Source: JAUIAI01 sp045106815 (GTDB lineage Bacteria > Pseudomonadota > Gammaproteobacteria > Burkholderiales > Burkholderiaceae_E). Taken from it: DNA of 64,000 bases. The first letter of the stretch is position 1; each line of letters starts with the position of its first letter. The stretch is from positions 177,954 through 241,953 of the forward strand of contig JBGCFG010000009.1 in assembly GCA_045106815.1 (NCBI GenBank), read 5' to 3'. The notes beneath the pieces are model-generated. The model did not search any database. It saw only the letters and a program-made list of their open reading frames with translations, and was not told where the DNA came from. The position numbers and the translations under genes are program-made. Positions 18,102 to 26,724 of the stretch are shown in pieces.

Positions 18102-18293
18102 TCAGCGCTTGATCAGCGTGCCTTGCAGCTTAACTGGTAGCAAAGGCAGCGCGCCGGCAAACAATGGAGCGAGGCCGTGGGTCAGTCTGAGGCCTAAGGT
18201 CGGCGAATCTGCATTGACGAGGCCGCGACGCCCCTGACTGACAGGAGTAGTGGAGCGGGTGGTAAGGGAGCCGGAAGCGCGTTGGGCAGACAT
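18102..18293 (-). CDS. Possible small protein of unknown function (63 aa), uncertain
   Basis: This is the only candidate in the 18102-18481 stretch, which otherwise shows no gene. On the minus strand an ATG at 18293, preceded by AGGTG at a spacing of six bases, opens a 63-residue frame whose codon choice resembles neighbouring genes (many GGC, CTG, CGC and ACC codons). The product is basic, Ser/Thr-rich at the start and hydrophobic in the middle (LAPLFAGALPLLPV). Its stop abuts the stop of the DUF1989 gene. I find no family resemblance. It could be a real small protein, a gene remnant or chance. A short inverted repeat, GCTGATCA/TGATCAGC (18097-18117), overlaps both stop codons but lacks a U-run. 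Confidence 0.25.
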   Translation of the reverse strand: MSAQRASGSLTTRSTTPVSQGRRGLVNADSPTLGLRLTHGLAPLFAGALPLLPVKLQGTLIKR

Positions 18294-18481
18294 GTAAAGC
18301 ACCTGGAAAAGTCGGGTGTGGAGGATCAGCTTCAAGGGTCAAGGCTAAAGCAGCCTGTTCCCTCTTACTCTTATGTGTGTCCGTCCACTGCAACGGTTCA
18401 ATGCTTACATGGTTTCAGATTGCAAGCCGGTCTCGAATCGATTCCGATCCGAACACACCTCGGCTCCGCGACACGGGTTTG

Positions 18482-20149
18482 TCAGCTTCGCTGCGGGTGT
18501 GCCTTGCGCACAATAGGCGTCACAACCCGGTCTGAAATGGGAAAATCCCAAACTGCCGCAAGCGACTGATTCGCAAAGTTATTTACCATTTCTGGCAGTT
18601 CGTTCAGATCGGTCACTTGATGGCCTCCCAGGCCAAAGCTACGCGCAATGTGGGCAAAATCGGGCCGCCCAAAGACGGCGCCATCAGCCGGCATGCCTTC
18701 TGAGCGAAGCTTGTGAATTTCTGATCCATAGGCGCCGTCGTTGAGCACAATGATCAAAACTTTCATGCCATGACGGCAAATGGTCTCAAGCTCTTGGATG
18801 TGCATAAGCAAACTGCCATCCCCATCAAACAAGACGACCGTACGATCAGGGCGGGCGGCGGCGACCCCCATCGCAAATGAGGTGCCATTGCCAATCGCGC
18901 CGAACTCCCTAATGGTCAGAAACAAATCTTGCGGGCGCGACGGCATGTGAGCGGCAAAGCCCGAGCAATGCCCTGATGAATTCACCATTTCCCAGTCGGC
19001 CGGTAGCGCAGCCTCAAGCGCGGCAATCACCTCACGCGGGTCGTGCAGGCCCGGTTCTGGTTCATACACGTGAGAGTCGGACGGTGCGGTGCGGATACGC
19101 TTAGCCAATGCGTCACTTCGCCAGCCGTCTTCACGCGACTGCACAGACTCACTAAGCGCCTTCACCCCCAGCAAGGCATCACAGCGAAGATGATGCTGGC
19201 CAACGGTTTGGCCCTGTGCAACGCCCACCGGATCGGTGTCTATTTGAAGCACCTGGGCCTTCGGCCACAGTTGCCCGCCGCCGCCCGCGTGAAAGGCCTG
19301 TGAGCCACCAACCAGCACGACAAGATCGGCCTGCGCCAGGCATTCGAGCCCGACCTCGGTACTGAAGCTACCGGCAATACCGAGGCAAAACGGGTTGTCG
19401 TGGAAGAGTCCTCTGGCGGGGAGCGTCGTGACCAGCAAGGCGTCGAGTTTATCGGCCAACGCCTGACAGGCCTGACCGGCCTGTGCCAGAACTGCTCCCA
19501 TGCCGGCCATCACAATGATCTTGCCTGATCGGTTGAGCAAGGCCACCGCCTTGGCCATTGACTCTGGATGCGGCGGCATTGGATAGACTTCCGGCATTAC
19601 ATCGCGTGATGTCGGTGGTAAGGCTTCAGGACCAGGCCACGGCCGGTTTTGCAGATCGAACGGTATGCCCAGGACCACCGGCATACGGTCACGTCGCGCC
19701 AGAACAAACGCATCTCGAACTGCGACAGGCATTCGCTCAATGTGGTGCAGGCTCTGATATCGGGCGCCGGTGGCCACTACAAACGGTGCTTGATCAATCG
19801 CCTGGTTGTACCAACCGCTCTTTAACGGCGCCTCACCGGCAAACACAACAATGGGTAAGCGAGCTCGCACCGCCGCTGGTAGGGCGGTCATCAATTGCGT
19901 CACACCAGGGCCGCAGGTGACCGTTGCGAGCCCCACGTCACCCGTTTTTCGCGCATACGCCATCGCGGCGGCGACCGCGCAATGCTCATGACGCACATAG
20001 ATCATCTTGCAACCCAGGCCTGCCAATCGGCTCGCCCAGTTCATATTAGCGTCGCCCAGCAACGCAAAGCATGTCCGTACTGATTCCTGGGCAAAGCTAC
20101 GCGCTAGTTGGTCATAGACATGAGTTCCCGCAGGCTTGTGTTCACTCAT
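18482..20149 (-). CDS. Thiamine-diphosphate-dependent enzyme (acetolactate synthase/decarboxylase superfamily)
   Basis: A 555-residue ThDP enzyme with the three-domain order of the acetolactate synthase / 2-oxoacid decarboxylase superfamily. The N-terminal domain carries the activating glutamate in RHEHCAVA (Glu55). The ThDP/magnesium site is GDGSLLMHIQELE followed about 25 residues later by LNDGAYGSE. No FAD-binding signature of true acetolactate synthase is obvious. The gene overlaps the upstream aminotransferase by four bases, in an operon led by a TAXI TRAP transporter. A reasonable reading is import of an amino acid or keto acid, transamination, then decarboxylation or lyase chemistry on the 2-oxoacid. 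Relatives include sulfopyruvate, phosphonopyruvate and aromatic pyruvate decarboxylases; which one applies is not resolved. Confidence 0.83.
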   Translation of the reverse strand: MSEHKPAGTHVYDQLARSFAQESVRTCFALLGDANMNWASRLAGLGCKMIYVRHEHCAVAAAMAYARKTGDVGLATVTCGPGVTQLMTALPAAVRARLPIVVFAGEAPLKSGWYNQAIDQAPFVVATGARYQSLHHIERMPVAVRDAFVLARRDRMPVVLGIPFDLQNRPWPGPEALPPTSRDVMPEVYPMPPHPESMAKAVALLNRSGKIIVMAGMGAVLAQAGQACQALADKLDALLVTTLPARGLFHDNPFCLGIAGSFSTEVGLECLAQADLVVLVGGSQAFHAGGGGQLWPKAQVLQIDTDPVGVAQGQTVGQHHLRCDALLGVKALSESVQSREDGWRSDALAKRIRTAPSDSHVYEPEPGLHDPREVIAALEAALPADWEMVNSSGHCSGFAAHMPSRPQDLFLTIREFGAIGNGTSFAMGVAAARPDRTVVLFDGDGSLLMHIQELETICRHGMKVLIIVLNDGAYGSEIHKLRSEGMPADGAVFGRPDFAHIARSFGLGGHQVTDLNELPEMVNNFANQSLAAVWDFPISDRVVTPIVRKAHPQRS

Positions 20150-21363
20150 TTCAAAGTCTCAAAAGCTTGACCAATGAGCGCAGCACCACGAATCAGGTCG
20201 GGCTCGCTCGCGACGAAACTCGCCCGAAAACACGGCGACATGCCATAGGCTTCGCCTTGCACCAGCGCAACGCCCACTGAGTCGAGCAGAAACATCACGA
20301 CATCAGTATCCGTCTGCAGGGTCTGACCGCCCGGCGTGGTTTTGCCAATGAAGTCTTCGCAGCCGCAATAGATATACATCGCGCCGTCGGGTAGCTGACA
20401 CGTCACCCCAGGCGTTTTGGACAGATGCTCGTGCAAAACATCGCGCCGGTGTTGCAGGTTCATTGTTCGCTCGCGAACAATCTCGAGCGGGCCGGTGAGC
20501 GCGGCAACCGCCGCCGCTGTATTGACTGACCCAATACCCGATGTACTCTGAGACTGCATCTTGGCCATCTGCGCAATGATATGAGCCGGACCCGCGGCAA
20601 ACCCCACACGCCACCCGGTCATTGAGTACGCTTTCGAGACGCCGTTGCAAATGATTGTGCGCTCGGCCAGACGAGGTTCTACCTGCGCAAAAGTAGCGAA
20701 CTCACGACCATCGAAAATCAAATGCTCATACACATCATCGCAGAGTAAATGAACATGTGGATGCTCCAGCAGCACGGCCGCCAGCGCCGATAGTTCAGCG
20801 GCGCTATAGGTTGCACCAGTCGGATTGCTTGGCGAGGAAAACAGCAGCCACTTTGTCGCTGGCGTGATCGCCTGGGCCAATTGAGCGGGTGTCATTTTGA
20901 ACTGCTGCGTGGCAGGACAATTGACGATCACAGGCGTTGCGCCCGTGAGTTTGATCATGTCGGTATAAGAGGTCCAGTATGGAGCCGCCACAATGACTTC
21001 ATCACCCGCCGTCAAGGTTGCCATCAGTGCATTAAAGAGCACCTGCTTTGTCCCCGATCCCACCGTGATCTCATTCAGCGCAAACTCGAGCCCGCTATCG
21101 CGCTGGAACTTGTGTTGCACCGCCCGACGAATCGCCTCGGTGCCATTGATAGGTGTGTAGCGAATGTCGTTGGCGTCCATACACTGCATGACCGCCTGCT
21201 TGACGTGATCAGGTGTTGGAAAATCAGGCTCACCGGTAGTGAGCTTGATGATGTCTCGGCCCTGAGCGATCAACTCGCGCACCCGGACGGCAGCGAGTTG
21301 GCTGGGTGAAGCGCGGAAACGCTTCATGCGGGGGGCAAAAAAATCGTTTGATGAAGTTTCCAT
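20146..21363 (-). CDS. Class I/II PLP aminotransferase (aspartate-aminotransferase-like)
   Basis: A 405-residue fold-type I aminotransferase. The PLP-binding lysine is Lys244 in SKAYSMTGWRVG; the SSPSNPTGA motif (176-184) holds the Asn that contacts the cofactor ring; CDDVYEHL (208-215) gives the Asp/Tyr pair. The N-terminal KLTTGEPDFPTPDHV segment is typical of the AspC-like subgroup Ib. The start at 21363 (METSSNDFF) lies seven bases after the TRAP permease stop; upstream sequence in frame lies inside that gene. It overlaps the ThDP enzyme start by four bases, so the two are made together. It probably converts the imported amino acid to its 2-oxoacid, but amino-acid specificity is not evident. 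Confidence 0.86.
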   Translation of the reverse strand: METSSNDFFAPRMKRFRASPSQLAAVRVRELIAQGRDIIKLTTGEPDFPTPDHVKQAVMQCMDANDIRYTPINGTEAIRRAVQHKFQRDSGLEFALNEITVGSGTKQVLFNALMATLTAGDEVIVAAPYWTSYTDMIKLTGATPVIVNCPATQQFKMTPAQLAQAITPATKWLLFSSPSNPTGATYSAAELSALAAVLLEHPHVHLLCDDVYEHLIFDGREFATFAQVEPRLAERTIICNGVSKAYSMTGWRVGFAAGPAHIIAQMAKMQSQSTSGIGSVNTAAAVAALTGPLEIVRERTMNLQHRRDVLHEHLSKTPGVTCQLPDGAMYIYCGCEDFIGKTTPGGQTLQTDTDVVMFLLDSVGVALVQGEAYGMSPCFRASFVASEPDLIRGAALIGQAFETLK

Positions 21364-21370
21364 TAAAAAC

Positions 21371-23470
21371 CTATGCAGCTTGAACAGGTCTGGCGGCATT
21401 GCGGCGCCAGCCAATGAACTGAAACAACAAGACCGGCGCGGCCAAACAAACCGCCACCACATTGGCCGTGGCACTCGGCGCCACCATCAGAATCGCAGCA
21501 ATACCCAGCAACAAGCGATTAGGCATCGCCATCGGACTCACGATAAATCCGGTCAGTGCGCCACCGGCCATCACGATGCCGATAATGCAGGTGAGGGTAG
21601 TGTGCAAGAACTCTAGCCAGGTAAAGTCATCAAGCACGATCAGCATCGCAGGCGAGTACGCAAAGACCATCGGCACCATGACCTTCGCATTGCCAAGCTT
21701 AAAGGCAGTCAGGCCAGTTTTGAACGGATTTGCCCCCGCGATGCCGCCAGCGGCATAGGCCGAGACACACACTGGCGGTGTAATGTCGGCCAGCACGCCG
21801 TAATACAGCACAAACAAATGGGCTGCCAGCGGCGCAACCCCCAAATTACCCAGTGCAGGCACTGCAATCGCAGACAGCATGATGTAGAGCGCGGTCGTCG
21901 GCAAACCCGCGCCCATCAACACGCAGGCCATCGCAATAAACACCAAAGAGATGAAGAGCGTGGCGTTTTCAATCGTGAACAGCTCAAACGGTAGGAATGC
22001 AACCGCTGCGTGAAGATTCTCAGCGGTTGTCAGCGCGCCTTGAGACACCATAAATCCAAGGCGGAAAGTAACGCCCGTTAGCGTGATGACACCAACCACG
22101 ATGCCGACTGCAGCGCCAGCAGCGCCAACGGCCAACGCATACTTGGACCCCATATAAAACGCATCGATCAGGTCTTTGATCGTCAGGCGATGGTAGGGAT
22201 TCAAAAAACCCACCACAATAGCGGTGCTGATCCCCCAGAACGCGGCGTAGTACGGCGTGAATCCACTGAACAAAACGTAAATGAGCACGAACAGCGGGAT
22301 GACGGTTGGCCATCCCCTGATGAGGACGCCGCCAAGACCCGGAATCTCCTCCGGTGTGAGGCCGCGCAGGCCAAGTCGTTTGGCTTCAAAGTGCACCATC
22401 GCAAATACGGCGATGTAGTGCATCGCGGCGGGCACTGATGCCGCCAGTAAAATGGTTGTATACGGAATCTCAAGAAATTCAACCATCAGGAACGCCGCGG
22501 CGCCCATGATCGGCGGGGTGATTTGTCCGCCGGTACTACTAGCTGCTTCAACCGCGCCTGCGAAGTGACCTGGGTAGCCGATGCGCTTCATTGCCGGAAT
22601 GGTTAAGGAGCCGGTCGTCACCGTGTTGGCGATCGACGAGCCTGAAATCATGCCGAAAAGCGACGACGACAACACACTCACTTTGGCAGGCCCACCCGAA
22701 TAGCGACCCGCCACCACTTGAGCAATGTCAATAAAGAATTGTCCCAGCCCCATACGCTGAGCAATCACACCAAACAGCACAAAGTGAAAAACAAAGGTGG
22801 AAATCACCTTGATCGGCGGGCCGTAGATTCCCTCGGTGGTGAGATACAGATGGTTCAGCAACTGAGTCCAGTTGACATCTGGAATCACCAGCACCTGAAT
22901 GGGCATGCGGCTGCCAAACAGCGCATACAGCACGAACACGGCCACAATCACCGGTAACACCAAGCCCATAGCCCGGCGGGCTGCCTCAAAGATTGTGATG
23001 ATCAAGATGGTGCCCATCACCAGATCAAGCGTCGTGGGAACACCAATCCGAAAGTTCAACTCCTCGGCAACAAACTGAAACCCCAGAAACGAAAAGTCGA
23101 ACCCCTCGAAACTCATCGGGATGTACAAGGCTGCAATGAGCGCCGCGAAGCCCAAAATCCAGTCGTACAGAGGAATATTGCCCGGCCTGAGCCACGTACT
23201 CACCGGGGCGGCTAGGTGCTGTCGCCGGCTCGCGGCAAACACGAAGAAGATCGCGCAAAGCACCATGCCCATATGGACACCCTTGTGCCACTGTTCGCGC
23301 GGGATACCAAAACCGGCGGTGTAGTAGTGATAGATCCCCAGACCCACCAGGGCCAGATAGACAAAAATCTGAACGTAACGGCCCAGCGGCCGGAAGTTCA
23401 TTTCTGGGTCATATTTGGCTTCGAGTTTTTCCGCCTGCTCTAGATCGAGCTTCTTGTCCTGGCCAGCCAT
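21371..23470 (-). CDS. TRAP transporter fused permease (DctQM-type fusion, TAXI system 1)
   Basis: A 699-residue integral membrane protein matching the 4TM/12TM TRAP fusion family (TIGR02123). The N-terminal region carries the small-permease equivalent (about residues 30-200) and the rest is the DctM-type transport domain. Family stretches include SVLSSSLFGMISGSSIANTVTTGSLTIP, EAASSTGGQITPPIMGAAAF and GAGLPTTALYIM. With the binding protein encoded upstream it should drive sodium-coupled uptake of a carboxylate or amino acid. It is separated from the binding-protein gene by 116 bases containing a stem-loop with a U-run. It is a clear paralogue of the permease at 28064-30304: the N-termini share the EKLEAKYDPEMN / DEIEKKYDTSLN pattern and HYYTAGFGIP / HLWTAGFGTP. 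Confidence 0.93.
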   Translation of the reverse strand: MAGQDKKLDLEQAEKLEAKYDPEMNFRPLGRYVQIFVYLALVGLGIYHYYTAGFGIPREQWHKGVHMGMVLCAIFFVFAASRRQHLAAPVSTWLRPGNIPLYDWILGFAALIAALYIPMSFEGFDFSFLGFQFVAEELNFRIGVPTTLDLVMGTILIITIFEAARRAMGLVLPVIVAVFVLYALFGSRMPIQVLVIPDVNWTQLLNHLYLTTEGIYGPPIKVISTFVFHFVLFGVIAQRMGLGQFFIDIAQVVAGRYSGGPAKVSVLSSSLFGMISGSSIANTVTTGSLTIPAMKRIGYPGHFAGAVEAASSTGGQITPPIMGAAAFLMVEFLEIPYTTILLAASVPAAMHYIAVFAMVHFEAKRLGLRGLTPEEIPGLGGVLIRGWPTVIPLFVLIYVLFSGFTPYYAAFWGISTAIVVGFLNPYHRLTIKDLIDAFYMGSKYALAVGAAGAAVGIVVGVITLTGVTFRLGFMVSQGALTTAENLHAAVAFLPFELFTIENATLFISLVFIAMACVLMGAGLPTTALYIMLSAIAVPALGNLGVAPLAAHLFVLYYGVLADITPPVCVSAYAAGGIAGANPFKTGLTAFKLGNAKVMVPMVFAYSPAMLIVLDDFTWLEFLHTTLTCIIGIVMAGGALTGFIVSPMAMPNRLLLGIAAILMVAPSATANVVAVCLAAPVLLFQFIGWRRNAARPVQAA

Positions 23471-23528
23471 TCAGATTGCCTTTGGTGATGTTGCATTGAG
23501 CGTGCGGCCGGTAAAAATCTAAGGGCGC

Positions 23529-23569
23529 AAAAATGCGTCGCACAACCTTGATTCAGGTCGTACGACGCA
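23529..23569 (-). terminator. Stem-loop with U-run between TAXI binding protein and permease (attenuator-type terminator)
   Basis: Between the binding-protein stop and the permease start, plus-strand arms at 23534-23548 (TGCGTCGCACAACCT) and 23555-23569 (AGGTCGTACGACGCA) form a 15-pair stem with a six-base loop. Two positions do not match as DNA, but both become G-U pairs in the minus-strand RNA, the strand in which the operon is transcribed. The stem is followed in that RNA by five U residues. This is the form of an intrinsic terminator and should lower permease expression relative to the binding protein, as is common in binding-protein transporters. Confidence 0.7.
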
Positions 23570-23586
23570 CACTCATGAGAGACAAA

Positions 23587-24582
23587 TTACTTGAGCAATC
23601 CGGCTTCTTTGTAGAAGCGCTCGGCACCAGGGTGCAGCGGAATACCGCGCGCTGCCAGCGCTGTTTCTGCGGTCACATCTTTGCCCTTGGCATGGTTCTT
23701 TAACAGCTTCTTGGATGCCGGGCTCCAAAGTGCCTTGGTAATGCCATACACCAACTCTTCGGGCTGGTCGGCCGATACCAACCATTGTGCGCCAACCGCG
23801 AGCGTATTGGCATCATTCTCCTGGCCTTCATAGGTGCCCTTGGTGATGGGTGAACTGAAGTAGAAAGGCGCCTTCTTAATCACTGCATCCTGCACCTCTT
23901 TGGAAATTGAAAGCAAGCGCATGCCAGCAGTCGCAGCAAGCTGTGCAATACCTGAAGAAGGTGCACCGGTAACGGTCAGGAATGCATCAAGCTGACCGTC
24001 TTGAATACGCTCAGCCGACTGCGCGGTATTGAGTTCTTCAGCGGTAAAGTTCTTGCCTTTCTCGAGTCCGACAGCATTCAGAATCAACAATGCGCCAACC
24101 TGCGCGCCCGAGGCGGGCAAGCCCACACCGATGCGTTTGCCTTCAAGATCTTTCAGCGTCTTAACGGGTGAGTCTTTGGGCAACACAACGTGGATGTGCT
24201 CAGGATACAAACTGGCCATGAAACGGAGCTTGTCGAGTTTGGGCTTGCCTTCAAACAGACCTGAGCCGTTGTAGCCCCAATAGGCCACATCAGACTGCGC
24301 GAGGCCTGACTCTGACGTCCCAGACTGGATGGCATTAACGTTAGCGACTGAGCCATTGGCTGACTGTGCAATCGCAATCAGACCGGGTACGCCACACGGG
24401 CCGCCTTTGTCGCAGGGCCGAGAGCCGGGCGGATTACTGATAGCAGAAGCCAGAATGCCTGCCATCGGAAAATAGTTACCGCCAGCACTGCCACTGACGA
24501 TTCTGAAAAACGATTGCGCATGAACTGTGCCCGTCGCCATTAGCGCCAGCGCAATAAGAAAAACTCTTAAGGATTTGCTCAT
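23587..24582 (-). CDS. TAXI-family TRAP transporter solute-binding protein 1
   Basis: A 331-residue periplasmic binding protein of the TAXI family. Residues 1-22 are a signal peptide ending VHAQ, followed by the family opening FFRIVSGSAGGNYFPMAG. The conserved central region GKRIGVGLPASGAQ and the SAERIQDGQLDAFLTV segment are present. A loop with two cysteines (PPGSRPCDKGGPCGVPG) is shared almost exactly with the second TAXI protein in this window and may be disulfide-bonded in the periplasm. AAGGGGAAG just upstream is the ribosome binding site. It is the first gene of the minus-strand operon that continues through the permease, aminotransferase and ThDP enzyme. TAXI proteins bind glutamate, other amino acids or dicarboxylates in the cases known. 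Confidence 0.92.
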   Translation of the reverse strand: MSKSLRVFLIALALMATGTVHAQSFFRIVSGSAGGNYFPMAGILASAISNPPGSRPCDKGGPCGVPGLIAIAQSANGSVANVNAIQSGTSESGLAQSDVAYWGYNGSGLFEGKPKLDKLRFMASLYPEHIHVVLPKDSPVKTLKDLEGKRIGVGLPASGAQVGALLILNAVGLEKGKNFTAEELNTAQSAERIQDGQLDAFLTVTGAPSSGIAQLAATAGMRLLSISKEVQDAVIKKAPFYFSSPITKGTYEGQENDANTLAVGAQWLVSADQPEELVYGITKALWSPASKKLLKNHAKGKDVTAETALAARGIPLHPGAERFYKEAGLLK

Positions 24583-24752
24583 TCAGACTTCCCCTTTTTG
24601 GTAAGTGTCATCGGGCCACTGGCCGCGCTACTGAGCGCTCCCAACCCTGGGCTTAACCATAGAGGCAAAAGCCCATTCCAGCAACTCGGCGGCGCCAAAT
24701 CCGGGCCGCAGGGCGTTCACACCAGCCGGCTTGTTGGTTCATGGTGCATTAT

Positions 24753-24769
24753 CTGGGGCCAAACCCCAG
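24753..24769 (+). repeat. GC-rich inverted repeat in the leader of the alkyl sulfatase gene
   Basis: CTGGGG (24753-24758) and CCCCAG (24764-24769) form a six-pair hairpin with loop CCAAA, about 26 bases before the predicted TTG start of the alkyl sulfatase gene. The 213-base region between the divergent binding protein and sulfatase genes must hold both promoters; I see no clear -35/-10 pair in it. The repeat could be an operator half-pair or a leader hairpin. Confidence 0.3.
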
Positions 24770-24795
24770 TCAAGGGGCACAAAGGGGAGCGAGCA

Positions 24796-26724
24796 TTGAC
24801 CAATCAATCGACTAAAGACTTGGGCCAGCCGATGAAACTGGCAACCGCGCAGACCTGTGAGGCAAATCGGGCCGTGTCGCAGGCATTGGATCTGGACGAT
24901 CCAGCGGTTCAGGCAGATGCCAACCAGGGCTTCATCAGAACGATTCCGGATGCGCGGATCACCCGTACAGACGGCTCAGTCGTTTGGGATTTGTCGGTTT
25001 ACCGCTTTCTTGAGGAGGAAGCCGCCCCCGACTCAGTGAATCCAAGCCTTTGGCGGCAGGCCAGACTCAACCGCTTGCATGGGCTTTACAAGGTCACAGA
25101 CCGGGTCTACCAGGTCAGAGGCTTTGATCTGGCGAACATGACAATCATTGAAGGGGACTCAGGTCTGATCCTGATCGACCCGTTGATGTATTCAGAAACC
25201 GCCGCCGCCGCACTTGCACTTTATCGTGAAGAACGCGGCGACAGGCCTGTGCACACCGTGATCTACAGCCACAGCCATCCGGATCACTACGGCGGTGTTG
25301 AAGGCGTCATGACACCGGAAGACGCAGCACAAGGACGCATTGCCGTGATCGCGCCCAATGGCTTTCTCGAAGAAGCCATTTCAGAGACGATGATCGCAGG
25401 CGTACCCATGCGCCGGCGCTCGCTGTTTCAGTTCGGGCCAATGCTACCCGCCGGACCACTGGCTCACGTCGACAGTGGTCTAGGCAAACGAGTGGGTCGT
25501 GGCACGACTAGCCTGATCGCGCCCACAAGAGTGATTAGCGAACCGTTTGAAGCTGAAACCATAGACGGCATCGATATCCAGTACCAGCTCACCCCCGGCG
25601 CAGAAGCTCCGGCTGAGATGAATTTTTACTTTCCGCAGTTTCGCGTTCTGAACCTCGCAGAAAACGGTTGTCAGACAATGCACAACCTGTGTCCGCTGCG
25701 CGGTGCTAAAACAAGAGACTCGCTCGCCTGGTCCAAGTATCTAGGCGTGGCGTTAGAGCGGTTTGTTGACCAAACCGATGTCGTGATTGCGCAGCATCAT
25801 TGGCCGACCTTCGGCACTGACCGCATTCGTCGCTTCGTAACCGAACAGCGGGATCTTTACCGATTTCTCCATGACCAGACTTTGCGCCGCATGAGTCATG
25901 GTCAAACCCCCGACGAACTCGCGGAGGGCTTTGACCTGCCCAGCGGGCTGGTCAACCGGGCGCACGCAAGACCGTACTATGGCGCATTTGCGCACAACCT
26001 GCGCGCCATCTACAGCCACTACCTCGGACCATTTGATGGTCACCCCGCACATCTGCATCCGCTACCACCCGATCAGGCCGCGTGTCGCTACGTCGAATAC
26101 ATGGGCGGCACGGACGCATTGCTCGACAAAGCCAGTAAGGACTACGAACAAGGGAGCTACCGGTGGGTGCTGCAAGTGGTTTATCACGCAGTGTTTGCGG
26201 ACCCGACGAACCAACGCGCACGCGATTTATGCGCCGACACCATGGAGCAACTTGGCTACCAGAGCGAGTCGTCCACCTGGCGCAATGCGTACCTGCAAGG
26301 CGCTGCCGAGATGCGCCGCGGTGCTCCAAAAGCGGCCGGCGGCGCTGGGGTCATCAGCGCACGCGTGGCTGCCATGATGCCGGTACCCATGGTGCTGGAT
26401 TTTCTGGCCATTCGGCTCAATGGCGACAAAGCTGATGGTCTGTCGCTGCACCTTGACTGGGTGATGACCGACGAACAATCCAAGCACCGGCTAACCCTTA
26501 GTAATGCAGCCCTCAGTCATGCGGAAGGCAGCCACAGTCTTGCGGCAGACGCCAGCTTGATGATGAATCGCGACCGGCTACGCGAGATGATGAATAAAGG
26601 AGGTCAGGTCACCGATCAGTTAGGCACCGACGCGTTTCCAGTGGAGGGTGATCTGTCGAAAGCCCGGGCGCTTTTTGAGTGTTTCGATGCTTTTGACCCC
26701 ATGTTCAATATCGTCGAGCCTTGA
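24796..26724 (+). CDS. Alkyl sulfatase (metallo-beta-lactamase fold, SdsA/YjcS-like)
   Basis: A 642-residue enzyme of the type III (zinc) alkyl sulfatase family, which hydrolyses alkyl sulfates such as SDS to an alcohol and sulfate. The binuclear zinc motif is HSHPDHYGG (His159, His161, Asp163, His164). The family stretch EMNFYFP...LAENGCQTMHNLCPLRGAK supplies further ligands, and a helical dimerisation region and SCP2-like C-terminal domain follow. The frame is open further upstream, but a TTG at 24796 preceded by GGGGAG at a good spacing is the best start; ATG at 24832 is the alternative. No signal peptide is visible, unlike periplasmic relatives. It converges on the FAD oxidoreductase gene with no base between the two stop codons. 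Confidence 0.88.
   Translation: MTNQSTKDLGQPMKLATAQTCEANRAVSQALDLDDPAVQADANQGFIRTIPDARITRTDGSVVWDLSVYRFLEEEAAPDSVNPSLWRQARLNRLHGLYKVTDRVYQVRGFDLANMTIIEGDSGLILIDPLMYSETAAAALALYREERGDRPVHTVIYSHSHPDHYGGVEGVMTPEDAAQGRIAVIAPNGFLEEAISETMIAGVPMRRRSLFQFGPMLPAGPLAHVDSGLGKRVGRGTTSLIAPTRVISEPFEAETIDGIDIQYQLTPGAEAPAEMNFYFPQFRVLNLAENGCQTMHNLCPLRGAKTRDSLAWSKYLGVALERFVDQTDVVIAQHHWPTFGTDRIRRFVTEQRDLYRFLHDQTLRRMSHGQTPDELAEGFDLPSGLVNRAHARPYYGAFAHNLRAIYSHYLGPFDGHPAHLHPLPPDQAACRYVEYMGGTDALLDKASKDYEQGSYRWVLQVVYHAVFADPTNQRARDLCADTMEQLGYQSESSTWRNAYLQGAAEMRRGAPKAAGGAGVISARVAAMMPVPMVLDFLAIRLNGDKADGLSLHLDWVMTDEQSKHRLTLSNAALSHAEGSHSLAADASLMMNRDRLREMMNKGGQVTDQLGTDAFPVEGDLSKARALFECFDAFDPMFNIVEP

Noticed and set aside
18097..18117. 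Inverted repeat GCTGATCA/TGATCAGC at the end of the DUF1989 gene as an intrinsic terminator.
   Set aside because: The stem overlaps both stop codons and no U-run follows on either strand.
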